DNA from: Channallabes apus
Lineage: Eukaryota > Chordata > Actinopteri > Siluriformes > Clariidae
DNA length: 64,000 nt
Direction of reading: 5' to 3'
NCBI GenBank assembly: GCA_030522415.1
Contig: CM060108.1
Span: 36,460,256 to 36,524,255, forward strand
Part shown: piece by piece, positions 53,340-61,053 of the stretch
Layout: every line of letters starts with the position of its first letter
How positions within the stretch are numbered: position 1 is the stretch's first letter
The notes under the pieces: model-generated
What the model was told of the DNA's origin: nothing
The model's database searches: none
The model's input: the letters and a program-made list of their open reading frames with translations, nothing else
Translations under genes and position numbers: made by a program

Positions 53340-53344
<5 letters not shown>

Positions 53345-53404
<60 letters not shown>
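53345..53404. repeat. (TA)n and (CA)n microsatellite
   Basis: TA repeats then CACACACA between the end of Tc1-E and the start of Tc1-C copy 2. Confidence 0.9.
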
Positions 53405-53724
53405 GGTCCTTCTAAAAAAATTAGCATATTGTGATAAAGTTCATTATTTTCTGTAATGTACTGATAAACATTAGACTTTCATATATTTTAGATTCATTGC
53501 ACACAACTGAAGTAGTTCAAGGCTTTTATTGTTTTAATATTGATGATTGTGGCATACAGCTCATGAAAACCCAAAATCAAAAAAAATTAGCATATCATGA
53601 AAAGGTTCTCTAAACGAGCTATTAACCTAATCATCTGAATCAACTAATTAACTCTAAACACCTGCAAAAGATTCCTGAGGCTTTTAAAAACTCCCAGCCT
53701 GGTTCATTACTCAAAACCGCAATC

Positions 53725-54421
53725 ATGGGTAAGACTGCCAACCTGACTGCTGTCCAGAAGGCCATCATTGACACCCTCAAGCAAGAGGGTAAGACACAGA
53801 AGGAAATTTCTGAATGAATAGGCTGTTCCCAGAGTGCTGTATCAAGGCACCTCAGTGGGAAGTCTGTGGGAAGGAAAAAGTGTGGCAGAAAACGCTACAC
53901 AACGAGAAGAGGTGACCGGGCCCTGAGGAAGATTGTGGAGAAGGACCGATTCCAGACCTTGGGGGACCTGCGGAAGCAGTGGACTGAGTCTGGAGTAGAA
54001 ACATCCAGAGCCACCGTGTACAGGCGTGTGCAGGAAATGGGCTACAGGTTGCAAATTTTGCATGTCATTCGGAAATCAAGGTGCCAGAGTCTGGAGGAAG
54101 ACTGGGGAGAGGGAAATGTCAAAATGCCTGAAGTCCAGTGTCAAGTACCCACAGTCAGTGATGGTCTGGGGTGCCATGTCAGCTGCTGGTGTTGGTCCAC
54201 TGTGTTTTATCAAGGGCAGGGTCAATGCAGCTAGCTATCAGGAGATTTTGGAGCACTTCATGTTTCCATCTGCTGAAAAGCTTTATGGAGATGAAGATTT
54301 CATTTTTCAGCACGACCTGGCACCTGCTCACAGTGCCAAAACCACTGGTAAATGGTTTACTGACCATGGTATTACTGTGCTCAATTGGCCTTCCAACTCT
54401 CCTGACCTGAACCCCATAGAG
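53725..54421 (+). pseudogene. Tc1-C transposase, copy 2, defective
   Basis: The ATG is at 53725. A CGA codon has become TGA at 53815-53817, 31 codons in. The DNA-binding part continues to about 54050, where the deletion shared with copy 1 joins GYRLQ to the catalytic part in another frame (FGNQGARVW, VMVWGAMSAAGVGPLCFIKG). The segment EHFMFPSAEKLYGDEDFIFQ, with the second aspartate region, is in normal orientation here, in contrast to copy 1. The frame is cut after SPDLNPIEQ by the insertion at 54422. Confidence 0.85.
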
Positions 54422-55105
54422 CAGTGGTTCCCAAACTTTCAAGCCCGCGACCCCTAATTGAAGATCAACAAGATCTCGCAACCCCCACTATCAAAAACAA
54501 GCAATAAACATAAGCTGTTCACAGAATTTTTAACTACATTTACTATACATCTGAATAATTTTGGCTTACCTTTCAATGGGAAGGATGTACTTGTTTTTGG
54601 CAGCACAAAAGCTTAATTCGTGGCCTGATGGTGGATACAGCTACCAGCAGATCATCTTCGACATCATGACGTGAGCTGTATTTATTTTTTATATGTAACA
54701 GCGGAAAAATACTGCTCACACAAATATGTAGATCCAAATTGAAGCAGTACTGTACATCCATTGTTGCACGGGACAACTCGTGTATTCAGTTACTACCGCA
54801 ACTTGCGGTTTTCACATGCAGTTGTGCGCTGTTGCAATAACTTGTGAGTCAGTCGCTGCACAGTGATGTCATATCTATGAGTCGCAATTTTTTTTTAACA
54901 CTCAATTTAAACACTCAAACTCAATCAGTAATTTCTTTACAAATCAGAAAATATTTATTTATAGCTTTTACTTGTAATCAGACCTGGACTGACCATAGGG
55001 CGTACCGGGCAATGCCCGGTGGGCCGACGCACATTTTTGGGCCCCCCCGGTCGCATGATCTGAACGCGCGCGCAACCCCCCCACCCTGCATCGCATGCTC
55101 TGAAT
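54422..55105. mobile_element. hAT-like fragments inserted in Tc1-C copy 2
   Basis: The insertion begins CAGTGGTTCCCAAACTTTCA, a hAT-type end. Near 54980-55090 it shows another repeat (GGGCAATGCCCGGTGGGCCG, then C-rich units with CGCATGATCTGAACGCGCGC related to the minisatellite at 35000). At least two elements or a rearranged one are involved; a matching right end and target duplication were not found. Confidence 0.55.
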
Positions 55106-55380
55106 CTGCAAAAGGATTCCCGACCAAGTATTGAGTGCATAACTGAACATAATTATTTGAAGGTTGACTTTTTTTGTATTAAAAACACTTTTCTTCTATT
55201 GGTCGGATGAAATATGCAAATTTTTTGCGATAGGGATTTTGGGTTTTTATGAGCTGTATGCCACAATCATCAATATTAAATCAATAAAAGGCTTGAACTA
55301 CTTCAGTTGTGTGTACATTACAGTACATTACAGAAAATAATGAACTTTATCACAATATGCTAATTTTTTGAGAAGGACCT

Positions 55381-55930
55381 ATATATATAAATATATATAA
55401 GTGGCGGCTGCTAGCTTTTGAAACAGGGGAAGCTCATATATCTCTCTCCTCGTAAGGAAGACTACTAAATGGTTTTGCCAAAAGCAGGTCAACAATATTA
55501 GCACCGTCTGCCATTATGCACAGCTTGCTAGCTGGCTCGTTTCCCCTTCCACGAGCTACTTTAAATATATGAATGAACGAACTTTACAATGCTGAACCAA
55601 GGAGCAAAGATGCTAAAATGTTTTTTTTATTATTTAAAGAATGATTTGTACAAACAAAAATGGTTTATATCACCAGCAAACAATACAGAGTGTGGCAGTT
55701 CGTCATACCACTTCACCTGCAAAGCCGCACGGGACTGAACTCGAATCTCTGTAGCGCTGATGTATATCAATCAAAAACAGGGTTCCGCCCTTTAAACAGC
55801 TCCTTCAATCATCATGCAGCAGCCCAGCGTCCTGGCCCGCCCACGGCTCCATTCACTCCCAGAGAAGCTGAGCTTCCCTGGAAGTGACGATTTTGGTGCA
55901 TTTATCAAATTACCGTCGTCTCCCCTGCTG
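55381..55930. other. Unassigned repeat-like region
   Basis: AGTGGCGGCTGCTAGCTTTT at about 55401 resembles the start of a hAT-type MITE seen in fish, but no opposite end was identified. A short open frame at 55660-55887 has no motif. No gene is seen. Confidence 0.4.
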
Positions 55931-55954
55931 AGTCTTAGTGCTTGCAGTTTCTAA

Positions 55955-56180
55955 GTGTGTGTTTGTGTGTGTGTGTGTGTGTGTCCAAGGCAGAGTGTGT
56001 GTGCGTGTTTGTTTGGGAACCTGAGAGGAGGGGGACTGTAAAGGCGAGTGTGTGTGTGTGCGCGCGCGCTCATTCACTTACACCAACACACATACACACA
56101 CACACACTCTCTCTCTGCTTTACAGCACCCCCTCCTCTCAGGTTCCCAAACAAACACACAAACTCTGCTCTGTTGCGATT
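55955..56180. repeat. GT/AC-rich imperfect palindrome
   Basis: TTTGTTTGGGAACCTGAGAG, then GAGGGGGACTGTAAAG, is mirrored by CTTTACAGCACCCCCTCCTC and TCAGGTTCCCAAACAAACA, with GT repeats on the left arm and AC repeats on the right. The arms are about 60-80 bases with a loop near CGCGCGCGCTCATTCACTTA. Confidence 0.75.
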
Positions 56181-56609
56181 CTTTTTCAATGGTAAGGTGC
56201 TGGTTAATTTGTTTTTGTTGTTGTTTTACTTTACAGCAGTGATTCCGTTAGTATGCGCTCACGCGAGTGTAACTAGCGATGTTCCTTGCTAATTTTTACA
56301 CGGTTAATTTTTAAACGCTTTTAAAAACGGTCTCAACGTTAGTGTGTGTGTGTGCGCGCACGCACATTACACACACACACAGCGTCTGCGTGCACAAACG
56401 GAAACACTTATCTATCGGGATTTATTTTTACGTTTTTTTTTTTTTTTATGTAAAGTGCAGGTTAATTAGTTTTATTTTTACTTTATTTTGTGTTAATTAT
56501 TTTTATGTATTTATTTTTTGGGGCTGTGGAACGAATAATTTGAGTTTCCATTATTTCCTATGGGAAAATTTAATTTGGTTTACGAATGTTTTGGAATATG
56601 AGCATGTTT

Positions 56610-56735
56610 GACAGTGGGGATGGTGTTCATAGGGTTGAAGGCTTCTCCTATTTTACACCAAATGAAGGCTACATCATTGTGGCCAAACTATAAAATTTTT
56701 GTTTCATCTGACCAGATGTCGTTGTTCTGTTGGCC
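56610..56735 (-). mobile_element. Tc1-like fragment
   Basis: TTTGACAGTGGGGATGGTGT and following bases (TTTCATCTGACCAGATG) match the minus-strand coding region of a fish Tc1 family around the catalytic domain. It is interrupted by the LINE tail that follows; related sequence resumes at about 57297 (CCAGATGAGCATTTGCAAAG). Confidence 0.55.
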
Positions 56736-57294
56736 TCATCATCCTGCGACCTACAGCTCTCACTGGATCGGTTCGTAGCCGAGTGTGAAGCGGCTGGGAT
56801 GAGAATCAGCACCTCACAAATCTGAGGCCATGGTCCTCAGCCGGAAAAGGGTGGAGTGTCCTCTCAGGGCTGGGAGTGAGATCCTGCCCCAAGTGGAGGA
56901 GTTTAAGTATCTCGGGGTCTTGTTCACGAGTGAGGGTAAAATGGAACGGGAGATCGACAGGCGGATCGGGGCAGCGTCTGCAGTGATGCGGGCTCTGTAT
57001 CGGTCCGTCGTGGTGAAGAAGGAGCTGAGCCAAAAGGCAAAGCTCTCAATTTACCGGTCGATCTACGTTCCTACCCTCACTTATGGTCATGAGCTGCCCC
57101 ACCGGAAAGAGACCCCGGGGAAGACCCAGGACACGCTGGCTAGCCTGGGAATGCCTTGGGATCCCCCCGGAAGAGTTGGAAGAAGTGGCCAGGGAGAGGG
57201 AAGTCTGGGCATCCTTGCTGAAGCTGCTGCCCCCCCCGACCCGACCTCGGATAAGCGGAAGAAAATGGATGGATGGATGGATGGATGGATGGAT
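56736..57294 (+). mobile_element. LINE 3' end with (GGAT)n tail
   Basis: A 5'-truncated non-LTR element in the plus direction. Encoded pieces are FKYLGVLFTSEGKMEREIDR and RRIGAASAVMRALYRSVVVK, then LTYGHEL, followed by a deletion of roughly 100 residues to GKRPRGRPRTRW and EVWASLLKLLPP in another frame. It ends GGATAAGCGGAAGAAAATGG and GGAT repeats, a 3' end seen all over fish genomes. It is inserted in a Tc1 remnant. The clade (RTE-like or I-like) was not settled. Confidence 0.75.
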
Positions 57295-57296
57295 AA

Positions 57297-58030
57297 AACT
57301 GAAGACCAGAAGTATTCTTCTTTGTCCAGATGAGCATTTGCAAAGGCCAAGTGGGCTTTTGTGTGTCTTATCTGGAGAAATGGTTGTAAAGTTAAATAAG
57401 TGAAATGGTGGCGCTGAAGTCACTCGACAAGGAACAACTGTGACACGATCAGAGTAAGACATCACAGTATGCATTACCTCACAGTCACTAATGGAGCAAA
57501 GGTACAGACTCAACATACAATCACCATCTGTGACAGTGAATCGCCACCTCACACTATCTACTATGATGTAACTATGATGTAACAGTATAGGGTCTGTGAA
57601 TAAAAACTTGTGTGTAAGACTGTAGTCAGTAACATGTGAGACAGGGAAGCGCATCGGCTGCTGGTCATCTCAGGGACACTGATGATATGATAATACCGCT
57701 CTTTACTTGATATTTAATTTATTCACTATAGTGCCCATTACAAGAGAAAGAGTAACTTATGTTATGCTGTGATTGTTTTTTAAGTGTTTCCATGTATGCA
57801 CAAAAAATTTAGTATGACGTTGTGTATTACATGTCTTTAAAGGGTTAATAGACTATCATGTGTTAGTTGGTTGTGTTAGAAGCTTAGTTAAACAATTTCT
57901 GTTGTTGTGTTTATTTAAATTTTATTTAACTGCTGTTAAATAAAGTGATTTAACTGTTATTTATCAGGAATAGTGATGTACCCTTTTTTTCTGGTTTTCA
58001 TTTAAGGTTATCGACCTCGCTCTCTCTCCC
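57297..58030. other. Tc1 remnant, then no recognised feature
   Basis: The first ~110 bases continue the Tc1 remnant. From about 57410 to 58030 no gene or repeat end is recognised. Confidence 0.45.
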
Positions 58031-58229
58031 TCACTTAGTCAAATCTACTTTGAACAATTGTTGTGTAACCTGCAAAGCTGTCAGACACAAGAATTAAAAG
58101 TGATTCCAGAGTTGATCCCCATGTCCCCTGTAGTTGGCTATGGCTTTTTTCGAGTTTGAAGCAGAAGCTGATGTGCAAATTCCCCGATAACTCGACAATG
58201 GTGTCCTCCTTGGTCTGCATCCATGGAAC

Positions 58230-58556
58230 CCACTGTTGTGCAGTGTCCGTTAGACTGTCTGCCTTGAGATGTTGACACCATCAGAGCCCAGATTTATCAG
58301 TATGGCGTTGGTGGTGATCCTTGTTTTTGTTTTTTAAACCACATTCACTATCCTCATGGCCAGCACAGGTGTCACTTTTGGCTAATGCCCACGTCCTTTG
58401 AGATTTTTTACAGTGCGGAACGTCTTGTATTTTTTTAATAATAGTTTGCACTGTAGCGATTGGAACTTCAAAACATTTAGATATGGTCTTATGGCTCTTG
58501 TGAACAGCCACAATGCGCAGCCGCAGGTCCTCAGTGAGCTCCTTTGTCTTAGCCAT
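58230..58556 (-). pseudogene. Tc1-F transposase N-terminal remnant
   Basis: The minus strand begins MAKTKELTEDLRLRIVAVHK with the helix-turn-helix segment (TISKCFEVPIATVQTIIKK) and then shifts frame (KKYKTFRTVKNLKGRG in the overlapping frame). Later parts (GGCATGGATGCAGACC-type coding) continue to about 58190 without a usable frame. The solo LTR sits a few bases upstream of the start codon. Confidence 0.75.
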
Positions 58557-58560
58557 CCAC

Positions 58561-58926
58561 TGTCATGCACACTCTGTCCGTGGCCGGCACTAGGACCCGG
58601 AAGAAATGCGGTCACGAACCAGGAAGTATAAAAGGAGTAAACAAACCACAGTACAACGCTCAGTCATTGAGTTCACCAGATGCCCTGTCGGAATCGTTCA
58701 CCGAATCGTGAGTACTCACCCTTTTGGCTTTTTCCTGATTGAGTGTGTATTGTTAGGACGCGGGTTAGATTGTGCCTCCCCTTGCTCATCTGTTGTGAGA
58801 GTCCTTAGATTAAAGAGCGTGAAAATCTTGCCTACTCGTGTTTCTCCACATTTGGGTTTACCATTCACGCAACAAAGGGCTAACCGCTAAGCTAGGTCTT
58901 CTGGTCTTCCGAGGTTAGTTCTGACA
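58561..58926 (+). mobile_element. Solo LTR, family S, copy 1
   Basis: 366 bp from TGTCATGCAC to GTTCTGACA, flanked by an exact 5-bp duplication TCCAC (58556-58560 and 58927-58931). A TATA-like GTATAAAAGG is at about 58625. Copy 2 lies 1.5 kb to the right. No internal sequence remains. Confidence 0.92.
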
Positions 58927-59215
58927 TCCACAAACCAACAGCAGAGAGCTTATGTTTTTCACCTGTTGAGTTGAATGAAACAGCAGTTCCCAATGAATTA
59001 GGATGCTTTAGAACAGCTTGGACTATTTGAAATGGTACAGAACTTTGGATTTTCCTATAGACTGTGACAGTTTTCAGAGGGTATGAATAATTTTGGACAT
59101 GCCACTTTTTGTTCAAATGTAAATAAAAGCTGAGAAATACTTTTTTTGTACATCGTCTTATTATCTTTAGGAAGAAGCCTTTGTCATTTACGTTCTTAAA
59201 AAAAAAAAAAAAACA

Positions 59216-60375
59216 TCGACGCATGTCTGTGGTGCCACATTGCCTCTCTTTTCCACGCAGATGGATGAGTCTGTCGGGCGCATGGGCACCGCCGACAAAG
59301 AGCGTGTGTTTGTGAGCATGTGAATGTATTGCCCTCCCTCCCTATTAATTGGTTGGGTCTATTCCACATGTGTTCTGAAACATGTCTCCTTTTACTTGTA
59401 ATCTACAGAGGGAGAGATATTGATGCTTTCTCGATACAGCGAATTTCTCTGAGCAAATAATTAATAATAATGTTCATGGATGAAAAGGGGAGAAAAGGTG
59501 GAACTGAAAAGTTACATGAAAAGAAGAAAAAAGCTTTAGAGGTAGATGTTGTGAAATGCTTCAGATTAACAGATTATGCCTTTGGAGTACAGAGAAGTTG
59601 CAGTTCCGCAGGCTCTGACACCTCCAACATTACGGTCAAGGATAGCGAGGCTGGAAAATAAATGAGTGAAGAGCATGTTGTTGTTGAACTTGCTGAAGAG
59701 GATCTCAATGAGTGAGAGGGGGGCAACATTATGAAGGGCCCTAAATTTTAACAGTAATATTTTGAACAGAATGTAGTAACACACGGGAGACCAATGCAAC
59801 TGGCTGAGCAAAGACAAATGTTAAAGGTTTGGTCTAAGAAATAACTTCATCTTCACTTCATGTAGCACAAGAGTATAAACGTTTTATGCTGCTTGTATAC
59901 AGATGTAAACAATATGTTCATAAGACACTTAGAAAAAGAAGCAAAAGCACAAAGAAGAGGAAAAAAATCATACAGTGAGTAGTAAAAAAAATCCGCACTT
60001 GGCAAAATAATTTGTAAGATAAAAATAATAAAAATAATTTAAAAAAGTCAACTGTGTTCACAGTGGTTCAAGTTAAAAACACACCTCAACTATCAGTGAG
60101 GAATCATGGGTCATAAAATTACACCTTCTTAGGTTTACTTAAACAAATCGTGCCCCTTTATGCACATCTCAGGTTTTAACCATTTAAATGTTACCACCAT
60201 ACTGACCCTGGCAAGACTGTAAACAAATGAGTAACTGTGAGAACTGTGTTTTCTTCTGATAAGAAGCATGATAGCGTTACGTTTTGCAAGCAAATTTAAT
60301 GAAGTGATCAGTGATCAGTGATTTATGATCAGTGTCAAGTACCAAAAAGTTTCATCTATAGATCTTTAAAATCTT
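59216..60375. other. Region with weak coding hints
   Basis: 59262-59324: an acceptor-like CTCTCTTTTCCACGCAG is followed by 20 open codons starting ATGGATGAG and ending TGA, with a GTGAGC donor-like site inside, so a short exon is possible. 59566-59817 (minus) reads LHWSPVCYYILFKILLLKFR then ALHNVAPLSL, which resembles the end of a LINE reverse transcriptase. The rest shows nothing recognisable. Confidence 0.3.
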
Positions 60376-60380
60376 GATAT

Positions 60381-60748
60381 TGTCATGCGCACTCAGCCGT
60401 GACCGGCATTAGGACCCGGAAGTAAGACGGTCGCGAACCTGAAAGCATAAAAGGAAACAAAATGGCGCCGCACATCGCTCTGTCATTGAGTTTTGCCCAT
60501 GCTATTTCGGAATCGTTCCCGTTCACGTGAGTACTCACTTTCTTGGGTTTGCTTTCAGACTGAGTGTGTGTTTATAGAACGAGGGATAGATTGTGTCTTT
60601 CCTTTACTCATTTACTTTGAGAGTTCTTAGAGCAAATCGCGTGATTATCCTGCCCATTCGTGTCCATCCGCGTTTGGGTTTACCATTCACGCTACAGGGC
60701 TAACTGCTAAGCTACGTCTTTCTGGTCGTCATCGGGTTAGTTCTGACA
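60381..60748 (+). mobile_element. Solo LTR, family S, copy 2
   Basis: 368 bp, TGTCATGCGC to GTTCTGACA, flanked by an exact 5-bp duplication GATAT (60376-60380 and 60749-60753). It is a diverged relative of 58561-58926 in the same orientation, also with a TATA-like CATAAAAGG. Confidence 0.92.
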
Positions 60749-60768
60749 GATATTTAATATCATAATAT

Positions 60769-61008
60769 TGTAGCGTTTTTCAACGCTAGCAGGGATCTTG
60801 GAGGACGAGTGAGCTTGGTGGCTACCCAATGTAATGACTGGGAGTAATTTATTAATCTCAGCACAACACACATACACACAGGGAAGCACACATACCACAT
60901 GCTTAAACATGGCCGAAGCCGCTAACCTAGAACCAATATCCCACCCAGGGTGAACATAAACATAATGCTGGCCCAAAGCCGGCGGTCGCCAGCCCCGCCC
61001 ACGCCACA
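60769..61008 (-). repeat. Gypsy 3' LTR (240 bp)
   Basis: In element orientation it starts TGTGGCGTGG and ends GCTACA. The borders rest on the TG/CA ends and the adjacent polypurine tract; the second copy is outside the window. Confidence 0.75.
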
Positions 61009-61053
61009 CTGCCCCCACCCGAGCTGTGACCGTCCCCGGTCACCCCTAATTCT

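Larger units (their letters stand above)
49309..53344 (+). mobile_element. Tc1-like element E carrying a LINE
   Basis: The left end CTCAGCAAAAAGTCCCTTTT follows TA at 49307-49308. The right end CTTTTTTTGCTGTG precedes TA at 53345-53346. It has an internal deletion in the transposase and a 3240-bp LINE inserted in its 3' non-coding region. Without the LINE it would be about 790 bp. Confidence 0.85.
53403..55380 (+). mobile_element. Tc1-like element C, copy 2
   Basis: Starts CAGGTCCTTCTAAAAAAATT with a complete left inverted repeat and ends TTTTGAGAAGGACCT (final G lost) next to TA repeats. An insertion at 54422-55105 replaces about 50 bases of the transposase region relative to copy 1. It shares the internal deletion of copy 1. 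Confidence 0.88.
58040..59205 (-). mobile_element. Tc1-like element F, interrupted by a solo LTR
   Basis: Minus strand: 58927-59205 is the 5' terminal part (reading GAAGCCTTTGTCATTT and AATAATTTTGGACATGCCAC on the plus strand), then the solo LTR at 58561-58926, then the start of the transposase. The right tip ends in an A run at about 59200-59214. The left part fades out near 58040. Confidence 0.75.

Noticed and set aside
57046..57654. 202-codon minus-strand frame
   Set aside because: It runs antisense to the LINE tail and through a translated GGAT repeat; no motif.
58606..58890. 94-codon plus-strand frame
   Set aside because: It lies within the solo LTR and is not conserved in the second LTR copy.
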